From the NCBI RefSeq assembly GCF_040882075.1, contig NZ_JBBEBZ010000175.1:1-64000 (forward strand): DNA of 64,000 nucleotides. The letters run 5' to 3'. Source of the DNA: Nitriliruptor sp040882075 (GTDB lineage: Bacteria; Actinomycetota; Nitriliruptoria; Nitriliruptorales; Nitriliruptoraceae). The stretch's first letter is position 1, and the number at the start of each line of letters is the position of its first letter. Shown here piece after piece: positions 34,023 to 42,776 of the stretch. The notes beneath the pieces are model-generated. The model had not been told where the DNA came from, ran no database searches, and saw only the letters and a list, made by a program, of their open reading frames with translations. Both the position numbers and the translations under genes were made by a program.

Positions 34023-35157
34023 TCACGCGGACGCGAGTCTCGTTCCCGTCTGTCCACCCCGGGCCGCCTCACGGCGACGCTGGTCAGCGACCAGGCGGCG
34101 GTAGACCACGTTCGAGAGCTGCCGCTTGAGAGCCCGCATCGCTTCTGCCTCGCTCTTGCGCTCGGCGAGCTTGCGGCGGAAGAAGACCCGACCGTCCGTG
34201 TCGTGGCGGATCTGGGTGACCGCAGCGACGTGGATCGCGGCGTTGAGTCGTCGGTTGCCGCCCTGGTTGAGCCGGTGCCGCTTGAGGTCTCCGGAGGACG
34301 CCTCGATGGGTGCGGTGCCGTTGTAGGCGGCGACGTGCCCCGCGGAGCGGAACCGGCCGACGTCACCCACGATCGCCAGGATCGTGGCTGCCCCGACGTC
34401 ACCGATCCCGAAGATCGCGGTCAGCGTCGAGCCGTGCGCTTCGAGCGCCTCGTGGAGCCGCGCCTCGACGGTGGGGATGCGCCGGTTGCACCAGCGCCAG
34501 TCCTCAAGCAGCTGCTTGGCGACCTCCTGCCGTTCGCTCGACCATCGTGGCGGGGCGTACCGAACGCAGCATCTTGGCCGCTTTGATGGCCGTGAGGTGC
34601 TTCGGCGCTCCTCCGGGGACCATCTCCGAGAGCAACGCGTGGAGCCTGCAGATGGTGCGATGTCGGAACGTGACCAGGTGCCAGCGACGGTCCAGGATCA
34701 GCCCGAGCGCGTGCGAGAAGTCCTCGACCTCGACCTGGCGCAACCGTGCCGGTTTCGCGGCTGCGATCGCGACCGAGCGAGCATCGTGCTCGTCGGTCTT
34801 GCGACCGGACTTGCCCGAGAGCCTTCGGGTGCGGTGCGAGAGCGAGGCGGGCACATCCACGACCTGGTGTAGGGCGCCACGGTCTCTGACGTTGTAGGGG
34901 CGGGCTTCTGCCACGGATGCTGTCACTACGCAGAGTTGCGGACGGTTGACTGGCCGGCGAGGCTGTCGCGTCCGTGAACGAGGTGACCCCCGCGACGTGG
35001 TGAGCGTCCGGGGGTCGTGGGCTGAATGCAGCAGCCGTTGCGTCTGCCGGCGGTCCGCGGCCACGCGAAGCTGCGCGGCAATCTCCTCGTCCTCGTCGAG
35101 CACCACCGCGGTATGGGACCGCTTGTGGGGGTCGACGCCGATCACCGTTCGTCCCAT
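34023..35157 (-). pseudogene. IS110-family transposase, frameshifted
   Basis: ATG 35157 has GGAGG upstream. TVIGVDPHKRSHTAVVLDED is the start of the DEDD domain, and SGKSGRKTDEHDARSVAIAAAKP carries later acidic residues. Between them, residues about 45-90 no longer resemble the family. At about 34545 the frame shifts by one base (MVER then RQEVAKQLLEDWRWC). The C-terminal Transposase_20 part continues to 34023 (TAIFGIGDVGAATILAIVGD, AAYNGTAPIEASSGD, NQGGNRRLNAAIHVAA). The element is inactive. IS110 elements use a bridge RNA; none could be assigned here. Confidence 0.85.
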
Positions 35158-35399
35158 GACGTCCTCCTTGTTCGGCGGGACGCCGCGGTCGACAGACCTC
35201 ATGCGAGCGTGTGCTCATGCCTCTCTTGAGTCAGACCGCGACCGGGTCCCGGCGGGCGGCAGCTCGTTATCAAGTCAGCCCTCGACGGGCGACAGGGCGT
35301 TATCGAGTCATCCCACCGGGACCCTCGAGACGCTAGGTCGCGGACCTGCGTCCCGACCCCCAGACAACCATGAGGGCGTTGTCACCAGATGGCTGCTTC
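35158..35399. other. Region between IS110 remnant and repeat block B
   Basis: It probably contains the 5' non-coding end of the IS110 element. A short motif recurs (CAGCTCGTTATCAAGTCA and GGGCGTTATCGAGTCA at about 35260-35310). No gene is credible. Confidence 0.4.
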
Positions 35400-35570
35400 C
35401 GGGGGCCTCACGTGGCGCCGGCGACACACGAGCACCCCGCGTTGCACCCGAGCGGGGTTGCGGGGTCCCCACGTAGCGCTCCCGCCACACGAGCACCCCG
35501 GTAGGCCGGGGACGCGCCCATCCCCGCTAGGCGCTTCCGCGGAAGCGGTAGGTCGTCCGCGGGCCGGTGG
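35400..35570. repeat. Intergenic stem-loop repeat block B
   Basis: It has the same units as block A. One begins with ACGTGGCGCCGGCGACAC at 35410, and one complete 60-bp-type unit begins at about 35460. The shared palindrome CGCTTCCGCGGAAGCG lies at 35532-35547, followed again by GGTAGGTCGTCCGCGG. Blocks A and B have the same orientation and lie on either side of the IS110 remnant. Confidence 0.75.
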
Positions 35571-35608
35571 GGAACCGCCGCACGCGCAACATGCACGTCG
35601 TTGACTCA

Positions 35609-36640
35609 TCAGGGGGTGAGTTCGGCGATCAGCGCGTCGACAGCGCGGTCGATGCCGTCACGATCGACGTCGAGGTGGGTCACCGCGCGCAGCAGGTGCG
35701 GGCCCATCGCCCCGATCCGGATCCCCCGTGCCGCGAGCACCTCGATCACCTCGCCGGCCGGACGCCCGCCGGTGCGGACATAGACCAGGTTGGTCTCGAC
35801 CTCGCCGAGGTCCACGGCGTCCGGTACCGCCTCGGCGAGCCGGGTGGCCAGGTGGCGGGCGTTGGCGTGATCGTCGGCCAGGCGGTCGAGGTGGTGTTCG
35901 AGCGCGTACCGGCCGGCCGCGGCGAGGACCCCGGCCTGGCGCATCGCCCCACCGAACCGGCGGCGCCAGGCACGCGCCACCTCGATGGTGTCCGCGTCCC
36001 CGATCGCGAGGGAACCGACCGGGGCGCCGAGCCCCTTCGACAGGCACACGCTGAACGCGGTGAAGGTGCGCCCGACCTCGGTCGGATCCTGCCCGGTCGC
36101 CACCAGCGCGTGCCACAGCCGAGCGCCGTCACCGTGGAGAGCGAGCCCGCGCTCGTCGGCGATCGCTCGCAGCGCGCGGAGCCGTTCGAGCCCGTGGATC
36201 GCCCCTCCCCCGCGGTTGGTGGTCTCCTCGACGCTGATCGCCGCCACCTCGGTGTAAGGGAAGGCGGCCGGCCGGAGCGCGGCTCGGACGGTGTCCGCGT
36301 CGAGCCGGCCACGGTCGCCGTCGACGGTGCGGAACTGCACCTGCGCGTTGATGGCAGCGGCGCCCGCCTCGTAGGCGACGATGTGGGCGTCCGACTCGCA
36401 CACCACCTCGCTGCCCGGGGTGGTGAGCGCCCGCAGCAGGATCTGGGTCGCCATCACGCCGGACGGGGTCAGGACGGCGGCCTGACGACCGAACCGGTCG
36501 GCGACCTCACGCTCGAGGGCGCGGACGGTGGGGTCCTCGCCGTAGACGTCGTCGCCCACCTCGGCGTCGGCCATCGCCCGACGCATCCCGGCGGTGGGAC
36601 GGGTGACGGTGTCGCTGCGCAGGTCCACGAGTTCGGTCAT
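35609..36640 (-). CDS. ltaE: Low-specificity L-threonine aldolase
   Basis: PLP enzyme splitting L-threonine or L-allo-threonine into glycine and acetaldehyde. The 343 residues begin with LVDLRSDTVTRPTAGMRRAM and DDVYGEDPTV. ISVEETTNRGGGAIH, LHGDGARLWHA and AFSVCLSKGLGAPVGS (the PLP Lys) follow. The start overlaps the stop of the upstream phosphatase gene by 4 nt, so it is the last gene of the pfkA-phosphatase-ltaE operon. Confidence 0.93.
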   Translation of the reverse strand: MTELVDLRSDTVTRPTAGMRRAMADAEVGDDVYGEDPTVRALEREVADRFGRQAAVLTPSGVMATQILLRALTTPGSEVVCESDAHIVAYEAGAAAINAQVQFRTVDGDRGRLDADTVRAALRPAAFPYTEVAAISVEETTNRGGGAIHGLERLRALRAIADERGLALHGDGARLWHALVATGQDPTEVGRTFTAFSVCLSKGLGAPVGSLAIGDADTIEVARAWRRRFGGAMRQAGVLAAAGRYALEHHLDRLADDHANARHLATRLAEAVPDAVDLGEVETNLVYVRTGGRPAGEVIEVLAARGIRIGAMGPHLLRAVTHLDVDRDGIDRAVDALIAELTP

Positions 36641-37443
36641 CGGCGCGCGACCTCCCAGTCGAGCAACAGGTCGTGGACCGCGGACCCACCGGCCACGATC
36701 CCGTCGAGCACCTGCCCGGCGAGCTCCCGTTCGACCAGCGTGACGCACCCGCCCGCTTCGGTCACCAGCAACGACCCCGCTGCCAGGTCCCAGGGCTGCA
36801 GACCGTGCTCGAGGTAGCCGTCGACCCGGCCCGCAGCGACCCCGGCGAGGTCGAGGGCAGCCGAGCCGTCCCGGCGGACGTCGCGGACGCGGGCCACGAG
36901 GTCCGCTCCCTCGGTGCCCTGCTGGGCCCGCACGTCGGCGTCGTAGGCGAACCCGGTCGCCACCAGGGCCTGCGCGAGGGTGGAGACCGAGCTGACCTGC
37001 AGCGGGCGATCGTCCTCCAGCCGGCGTGCGCCACCGCCACGTTCGGCGACCCAGGTCTCCCCGAGGACCGGTGCGTGGACCACACCCACCACCGAGCCGC
37101 GGTCGTCCTCGCACGCGATCGACACGCACCAGGCGGGTCGGTCGTAGAGGAAGTTCACGGTGCCGTCGAGGGGGTCGACCACCCAGCGGTAGCCGGAGGT
37201 GCCCGCACGCGGTGCTTGGCCCTCCTCGCCGAGGAGCCCATCGTCCGGACGAGCGGTGAGCAGCCGTTCGGCGATCAACCGTTCGGCCGCCCGGTCCGCC
37301 TCGCTGACGGGGTCGGTCGCCGTCGACTTGGTCTCGACACCGATGTCGGCACCGTCGCGGCGACGGCCGGCGAAGTCGGCGAGCAGCGTCCCGGCCGCCA
37401 CCGCGACGTCGATGGCGAGCTGGAGCGGGGGCGGGCCGGCCAT
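36637..37443 (-). CDS. Inositol monophosphatase family protein
   Basis: 268 residues of the Mg-dependent Li-sensitive phosphatase superfamily: GVETKSTATDPVSEADRAAE, GLLGEEG, WVVDPLDGTVNFLYDRP (metal-binding DPLDGT), and GYLEHGLQPWDLAAGSLLVTEAGG. It could act on myo-inositol 1-phosphate, histidinol phosphate or another small phosphate; the sequence does not decide. Start and stop overlap pfkA and ltaE. Confidence 0.88.
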   Translation of the reverse strand: MAGPPPLQLAIDVAVAAGTLLADFAGRRRDGADIGVETKSTATDPVSEADRAAERLIAERLLTARPDDGLLGEEGQAPRAGTSGYRWVVDPLDGTVNFLYDRPAWCVSIACEDDRGSVVGVVHAPVLGETWVAERGGGARRLEDDRPLQVSSVSTLAQALVATGFAYDADVRAQQGTEGADLVARVRDVRRDGSAALDLAGVAAGRVDGYLEHGLQPWDLAAGSLLVTEAGGCVTLVERELAGQVLDGIVAGGSAVHDLLLDWEVARR

Positions 37444-38477
37444 CACCCGAAGAACGTCTCGGCGACCGCGAACAGGTCGGCCGGGACCATCTTGAGGTGC
37501 TCGGTGGCCTCCGCGAGCGAGACCGGCACGACCCCGAAGTTGCGGTACGCGGTCATCGTCCCCCAGGCACCGTCCATCGCCAGCTCCGCGGCGCGCACGC
37601 CCATCTGGGTCGCGAGGACCCGATCCATCGGCGTCGGCGACCCGCCGCGCTGCACGTGTCCGAGGATGGTGACCCGGGCCGGGAACCCGGTCCGGGTCTC
37701 GATCTCGTGGGCGATCGTGTGGCCGATACCCCCGAGCCGTGGCCGACCGAACTCGTCCTTCGGCGGCTCGGCGAGCTCCATGGTGCCAGGCTGCGGCAGC
37801 GCGCCTTCGGCGACGACCACGATGGAGAAGTCGCGCCCGACCCCGGCACGGTGCTTGAGGTGGCGACCGACGGCGTCGATGTCGAACGGCACCTCGGGGA
37901 CCAGGATCGCGTCTGCCCCTCCGGCCATCCCGGCGTAGGTGGCGATCCAGCCCGCGTGGCGCCCCATCACCTCGAGCACCATCACACGGTTGTGCGACTC
38001 CGCGGTCGAGTGCAGCCGATCGACCGCCTCGGTCGCGGTCCGGACGGCGGTCAGGAACCCGATGGTGAGGTCGGTCCCACCGACGTCGTTGTCGATGGTC
38101 TTCGGGATACCGATGATCGGGATCTCCTCGTCCTCCCACAGGTGCCGGGACGCGGACAGCGTCCCCTCGCCGCCGATGACGATCAGGCCGTCGAGCCGGT
38201 GGACCTCGAGCGCGTCGCGGATGCGCTCGACCCCGTCGGGTTCCCGGTAGGGGTCGACCCGGGAGGTACCGAGCATCGTGCCGCCCCGGTGGAGCAGCCC
38301 CCGGGTCGACGCCACCGTGAGCTGCTCGACCTGCCCCTCGAGCACACCCTTCCAGCCCGACTTGAAGCCGTAGGTGATCGAGTGGGACCGGTCGGCGCGC
38401 CGCACGATGGCGCGGATCGCGGCGTTCAGGCCGGGACAGTCGCCGCCGCCGGTCAGGATCCCGATGCGGCAGACCAT
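37443..38477 (-). CDS. pfkA: 6-phosphofructokinase
   Basis: Glycolytic kinase converting fructose 6-phosphate to the 1,6-bisphosphate. The 344 residues carry RIGILTGGGDCPGLNAAIRA, IVIGGEGTLSAS, GIPKTIDNDVGGTDLTIGF, EVMGRHAGWIA and LGHVQRGGSPTPMDR. The GGEG position (Gly at the 104-equivalent) points to ATP, whereas PKTIDND (Lys at the 124-equivalent) is the form seen in PPi enzymes. This mixed pair is typical of actinobacterial ATP-dependent PFKs. It is the first gene of a three-gene operon and diverges from glpK. Confidence 0.94.
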   Translation of the reverse strand: MVCRIGILTGGGDCPGLNAAIRAIVRRADRSHSITYGFKSGWKGVLEGQVEQLTVASTRGLLHRGGTMLGTSRVDPYREPDGVERIRDALEVHRLDGLIVIGGEGTLSASRHLWEDEEIPIIGIPKTIDNDVGGTDLTIGFLTAVRTATEAVDRLHSTAESHNRVMVLEVMGRHAGWIATYAGMAGGADAILVPEVPFDIDAVGRHLKHRAGVGRDFSIVVVAEGALPQPGTMELAEPPKDEFGRPRLGGIGHTIAHEIETRTGFPARVTILGHVQRGGSPTPMDRVLATQMGVRAAELAMDGAWGTMTAYRNFGVVPVSLAEATEHLKMVPADLFAVAETFFG

Positions 38478-38572
38478 CGGTGGCTCGTCCTCTGGCTGTC
38501 GGTCACGCGGTCGGCGGCACCCTACCCACGACTAGCCTCACCGCACCCCGACACCACCCGCCGGAGCTCGCC

Positions 38573-40081
38573 GTGACCGTCCGCATCCTGGCCATCGACG
38601 AGGGCACGACCGGCGTGCGCGGGTTCCTGATCGACGGCGACGGCGGCATCGTCGGCAGCGGGTACCGCGAGTTCGAGCAGCACTTCCCCCGTCCCGGGTG
38701 GGTCGAACACGACGCCGACGAGATCTGGCAGGCCACGCTCGAAGCGACCCGCGCGGCCCTCGAGGACGCGGACACGCGGCCTGACGAGGTGACGGCCATC
38801 GGGATCACCAACCAGCGCGAGACCACCGTGCTGTGGGACCGTTCGACGCTGGCTCCGGTGCACCGCGCCATCGTCTGGCAGGACCGCCGGACCTCCGCCA
38901 CGTGCGACCAGCTGAAGGCCGCCGGGCACGCCGACGCGATCCGCCGGTGCACGGGTCTGGTGGCCGACGCCTACTTCTCAGGGACCAAGATCGCCTGGAC
39001 CCTCGACGCGGTGGACGGTGCCCGCGACCGGGCGGACGCGGGCGATCTCGCGTTCGGCACGATGGACACCTGGCTCGTGGCACGGATGACCGGGGGGCGC
39101 GAGCACGTCACCGAACCCTCGAACGCGTCGCGGACCATGCTCTACGACGTCCGCGAGGGCGGCTGGTCCGACGCGATGTGCCGGCTGCTCGACGTGCCCG
39201 CCGCGGTGCTCCCCGAGGTCCGGGACTCGGCCGGAACGTTCGGGACGACCGACCCATCCGAGTTCCTCGGGATCGAGGCACCCATCACGGGGATCGCCGG
39301 CGACCAGCAGGCGGCCCTGTTCGGGCAGGGGTGCTGGTCACCCGGCACGTCGAAGAACACCTACGGCACGGGGTCGTTCCTGCTGCTGAACACCGGTGCC
39401 GACGCGGTCGAGAGCCAGCACGGCCTCCTGACCTCGGTCGGTTGGCAGATCGACGGCGAACCGACCTACGTCCTCGAGGGCGCGATCTTCGTCACGGGCG
39501 CGTCGGTGCAGTGGCTGCGTGACGGGCTCGGGATCATCGACGAAGCGGCCGAGACCGAGCAGCTCGCCGCGCAGCTGCCGGACGGCAACGAAGGAGTCTA
39601 CCTCGTCCCCGCGTTCGCTGGCCTCGGGGCTCCCCACTGGGACCAGTACGCCCGGGGCACCATCGTCGGTCTGACCCGCGGGACCGGCCGCGCCCACCTC
39701 GCACGCGCCGCCCTCGAGGCGATGGCCTACCAGACCGTCGACGTGGCCGAGCTGATGGAGCGCGAGGCCAAGCACGACCTGCAGGAGCTGCGGGTCGACG
39801 GCGGTGCTGCAGCCAACGACCTGCTGTGCCGGTTCCAAGCCGACGTCCTCGGCGTCGACGTCCTGCGGCCGCGCAACGCCGAGACGACCGTGCTCGGCGC
39901 GGCGTTCCTCGCCGGGCTCGGGTGCGGGGTGTGGGCCTCGACCGACGAGCTCGCGCAGGTCTGGCAGGAGGACGCCCGGTTCTCGCCCACGATGGACGAA
40001 GCCACCCGGCGCCGGTTGCTCGACGGGTGGCGGGCTGCGGTCGACCGCAGCCGCGGGTGGGCCCACGTCACCGAGGGCTGA
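38573..40081 (+). CDS. glpK: Glycerol kinase
   Basis: FGGY-family kinase phosphorylating glycerol. From GTG 38573 it has 502 residues. ILAIDEGTTGVRGFLID is the phosphate-1 loop (usually DQGTTSTRA). Further landmarks are ITNQRETTVLWDR, IVWQDRRT, YFSGTKIAWTLD, EPSNASRTMLYD, GIAGDQQAALFGQGCW, KNTYGTGSFLLLNTG and LRVDGGAAANDLLCRFQADVL. No glycerol permease or dehydrogenase gene is adjacent. Confidence 0.93.
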   Translation: MTVRILAIDEGTTGVRGFLIDGDGGIVGSGYREFEQHFPRPGWVEHDADEIWQATLEATRAALEDADTRPDEVTAIGITNQRETTVLWDRSTLAPVHRAIVWQDRRTSATCDQLKAAGHADAIRRCTGLVADAYFSGTKIAWTLDAVDGARDRADAGDLAFGTMDTWLVARMTGGREHVTEPSNASRTMLYDVREGGWSDAMCRLLDVPAAVLPEVRDSAGTFGTTDPSEFLGIEAPITGIAGDQQAALFGQGCWSPGTSKNTYGTGSFLLLNTGADAVESQHGLLTSVGWQIDGEPTYVLEGAIFVTGASVQWLRDGLGIIDEAAETEQLAAQLPDGNEGVYLVPAFAGLGAPHWDQYARGTIVGLTRGTGRAHLARAALEAMAYQTVDVAELMEREAKHDLQELRVDGGAAANDLLCRFQADVLGVDVLRPRNAETTVLGAAFLAGLGCGVWASTDELAQVWQEDARFSPTMDEATRRRLLDGWRAAVDRSRGWAHVTEG

Positions 40082-40202
40082 CGGCGCGACGGGCTGCGTC
40101 GTCCACAGGCGCGGACGGACCCGGCGGGCCCGTGCCCCGGCGGGCTGGCACGGTGCACCGGACGCGGGCGACGGTCGTCCGGTGTGACGGAACGGGACGC
40201 AC

Positions 40203-40805
40203 GTGACCACCTGGGACACCGCGACCGAGCGCTTGCTCGCGCTCGCCACGGCAGCGCTCGACGACGGGCTCCCGCCGGCACCGACGCTGGCGGCCTACGC
40301 GGGCGACGAGGGGCTCGCCATCGTCGGACTCCGCCCGTTCGCGCCGCACGAGCTGACCGGCCCGCTCGTCGAGCTGGCGGCGCTGCTGCTGCCCCTCGGC
40401 GCCGACCGCTTCGTCCTGGCGCTCCCGGGACGAGCGTGGTCGATCGACGACCCCGTCCCGCCCGTGGTGGAGGACGTCGACCTCCGCCACACGGTCCTGA
40501 CCGTCCTCGAGATCGACGGGCACGGACCCGGCGAACCTCGCTGCGATGGGACGATCCACCCCTACGGCCGGGGCGCCGACGGTGTGGCCCGCTTCGAGGA
40601 CCCCGTGCCCGTCGGCTGGCCCGAGGGTCCGAGCGCGGATGCGCTGCGCCTCCTGGTCGCTCGCCGGGCGGTCACGTTCGACCCGGACCCCGACCCTGCC
40701 CAGGTGGTGGTGCAGTTCGCTCGCTGTCTGCTGCGCGGCCACCAGGTCGTGCTCGCGCCGGCGGTCGCCGACCACCTCGAAGCGTTGACGGCGGCGACAC
40801 CCTGA
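40203..40805 (+). CDS. Hypothetical protein
   Basis: 200 residues from a GTG start, cytosolic, acidic. Recognisable order is lacking; conserved-looking pieces are LGADRFVLALPGRAWS, VVVQFARCLLRGHQVVLAP. It lies between glpK and msrB on the same strand. No function is proposed. Confidence 0.5.
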   Translation: MTTWDTATERLLALATAALDDGLPPAPTLAAYAGDEGLAIVGLRPFAPHELTGPLVELAALLLPLGADRFVLALPGRAWSIDDPVPPVVEDVDLRHTVLTVLEIDGHGPGEPRCDGTIHPYGRGADGVARFEDPVPVGWPEGPSADALRLLVARRAVTFDPDPDPAQVVVQFARCLLRGHQVVLAPAVADHLEALTAATP

Positions 40806-40849
40806 CGGGTCCGTACCCTCGCGGGACCGGAGCGAGAAGGAGCCCGCAG

Positions 40850-41251
40850 GTGCCAGAGCGCGTGACCCTCACCGACGAGCAGTGGCGTGAGCGCCTCTCC
40901 CCCGAGCAGTACGCGGTCCTGCGGGAGAAGGGCACCGAACGGCCCTTCACGGGCGCGTACTGGGACGCCACCGACGAGGGCACCTACCGCTGCGCGGGGT
41001 GTGGGACGCCGCTGTTCTCCTCCGAGACGAAGTTCGACGCGCACTGCGGCTGGCCGAGCTTCTCCGCCCCCGTCGACGGTGACGCCGTCGGTGAGGTCGA
41101 GGACCAGTCGCTCGGCATGCGCCGCACCGAGGTGGTCTGCACCGCCTGCGGGGGGCACCTCGGGCACGTCTTCGACGACGCACCGGACCAGCCGACAGGG
41201 CTGCGCTACTGCATCAACTCGGCCAGCGTCGACCTGCAGCCGGACGCCTAG
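40850..41251 (+). CDS. msrB: Peptide-methionine (R)-S-oxide reductase
   Basis: 133 residues repairing methionine-R-sulfoxide in proteins. CAGCG near residue 45 and CTACGG near 98 bind zinc. GWPSFSAPV and the catalytic RYCINSASVDLQ (Cys) are present. The GTG start has AAGGAG at 40837-40842, and a TACCCT -10-like element lies at 40814-40819. Just after the stop is a triple repeat that puts TAG in all three frames. Confidence 0.95.
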   Translation: MPERVTLTDEQWRERLSPEQYAVLREKGTERPFTGAYWDATDEGTYRCAGCGTPLFSSETKFDAHCGWPSFSAPVDGDAVGEVEDQSLGMRRTEVVCTACGGHLGHVFDDAPDQPTGLRYCINSASVDLQPDA

Positions 41252-41273
41252 ACCACGCCTAGACCGCGCCTAG
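41249..41273 (+). repeat. Triple TAG repeat at the msrB stop
   Basis: CCTAGACC occurs three times at an 11-nt period, starting with the real stop. Because 11 is not a multiple of three, the TAGs at 41249, 41260 and 41271 fall in all three forward frames. Confidence 0.6.
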
Positions 41274-41282
41274 ACCAGCGTC

Positions 41283-42047
41283 TCAGCCCGCGCGGCGCGT
41301 CGACCGTGACTTCTCGGCCCCGTCGATCTCGACCGTCGTGCCACCGTCGGCGTCCTCACCGAGCTTGACCGAGCCCGACTTGACCTTCGACGCGTACTCG
41401 TCGACGTACTCCTGGCCGGACAGCAGCATGATCTCGAACATCAGCTCGTCGGTGGCCGAGCGCAGCACGAACGGATCGTCCCTGCGGTCCGCGAAGCGCG
41501 ACAGGTCGAGCGGCTGCCCGTAGCGGATCGTGATCGGGCGCCGCTTCGGCAGGTAGGAGCCGGTCGGCATGGCGCGGTCGGTCCCTTCGACCGCGACGGG
41601 CACGATGCGCACGCCGGCCTCGAGCGCCATCCGGACCGGTCCGGTCTTGCCGCGGTACAGCCGACCATCGGGACTCCGGGTCCCCTCGGGGTAGATGCCG
41701 AGCAGGTCACCTCGGTTGAGGATCTCGACGCCGGTCGCGAGCGCGGCATCGCCGCTGCCATCACCGGTGCGCCTCACCGGCACGACCCCGGTCCCCTCGA
41801 AGAACCACCGGGTCTTCCACGAATCCCAGTAGTCCGCCTTGCCGAGGTAGTAGACCGGTCGCTCGATGGCGATGGGCACGAGGATGGAGTCGATGAACGA
41901 CAGGTGGTTGATCGCCAGGATGACCGGCTCGACCTCGGGCACGTTGTCGAGACCCTCGACCCGGACCGGGAAGTACCGGTCGGTGATCGGGGGCAGGACC
42001 TTCTTCAACGCGCGGTACATGCGCGGTGCATCGGCCAGTCCCGCCAC
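41283..42047 (-). CDS. plsC: 1-acyl-sn-glycerol-3-phosphate acyltransferase-like protein
   Basis: 254 residues from GTG 42047 with GAGGAG 8 nt upstream. AINHLSFIDSILVPIA is the NHxxxxD acyltransferase motif. FFEGTGVVPVRR, LGIYPEGTRSPDGRLYRGKTG and VPVAVEGTDRAMP follow. It should acylate a glycerophospholipid precursor at the inner membrane surface. Substrate specificity within the PlsC superfamily is not fixed by sequence. Confidence 0.88.
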   Translation of the reverse strand: MAGLADAPRMYRALKKVLPPITDRYFPVRVEGLDNVPEVEPVILAINHLSFIDSILVPIAIERPVYYLGKADYWDSWKTRWFFEGTGVVPVRRTGDGSGDAALATGVEILNRGDLLGIYPEGTRSPDGRLYRGKTGPVRMALEAGVRIVPVAVEGTDRAMPTGSYLPKRRPITIRYGQPLDLSRFADRRDDPFVLRSATDELMFEIMLLSGQEYVDEYASKVKSGSVKLGEDADGGTTVEIDGAEKSRSTRRAG

Positions 42048-42286
42048 GCTCGGCTCCTCGTCGCTCGGACCGACCGTCCGCCCGCTCCCGTGCGGCGACG
42101 ATCGGTCCGTCGGGGTTAGCCTACGCACCCGGCCTCGTGGGCGTCGACACGTCTGCGTGGTCGGACCGGACGGGGTGCGGTGGGAACCGTGGCCCGCACG
42201 GCTCGGTACCGCCCCGTGCAGCGACGAGGCGCACCGGTCGAAGGGACCCCGGCGGATGGCCGCCGGGGGAACGTGGAGGGAGCGTC

Positions 42287-42757
42287 GTGGCCGCCGATCT
42301 CGGCACCTGGCCTGCGGAGCAGGCCACCGTCCTCCTCGAGGTCCTGCACACCGCTGGGCTGCACCCGGAGGCTCGTCGCGCGCGTGACGGGGTGCACGTG
42401 ATCGTCCCCGACGACGAGGGCGATCAGGCGCACGCCACCCTCGTGGCGCAGATGGACACCATCGCGCAAGCCGCCCGGCCGTCCTCCCCGAACAAGGGCC
42501 GCCGTCTGCGGGCCGTCGAGGACCCCGCGGGGACCCGTGGCCCGAAGCGTGCGGCCAAAGCACAGCGCTCGGAACGTCGGCCGCAGCGGGCGGGCACGGC
42601 CTCGGAGGCGCGCCGGTTCGGTCGCCCCGCCGCGTTGGTGATCGCCGGGTTCGTCCTCGCGGTCATCATCGGTCCGCCGACGTCGACGTTCGTGCTCGCG
42701 GTCACGATCGGTGCGGTCGTGTGGCTGCTCGGCAAGCAGGCGCAGCGCGGCGGCTGA
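42287..42757 (+). CDS. Hypothetical membrane protein
   Basis: 156 residues; GTG start after GGAGG (42275-42279). A small alpha/beta N-terminal domain (ATVLLEVLHTAGLHPEARRA, GVHVIVPDDEGDQAHATLV) resembles a signal-transducing or ACT-like fold. A basic linker (GPKRAAKAQRSERRPQR) and a C-terminal hydrophobic hairpin follow. Family not recognised. It converges with the S9 peptidase gene. Confidence 0.5.
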   Translation: MAADLGTWPAEQATVLLEVLHTAGLHPEARRARDGVHVIVPDDEGDQAHATLVAQMDTIAQAARPSSPNKGRRLRAVEDPAGTRGPKRAAKAQRSERRPQRAGTASEARRFGRPAALVIAGFVLAVIIGPPTSTFVLAVTIGAVVWLLGKQAQRGG

Positions 42758-42776
42758 CGCCGTCCGCCCGTCGCCG

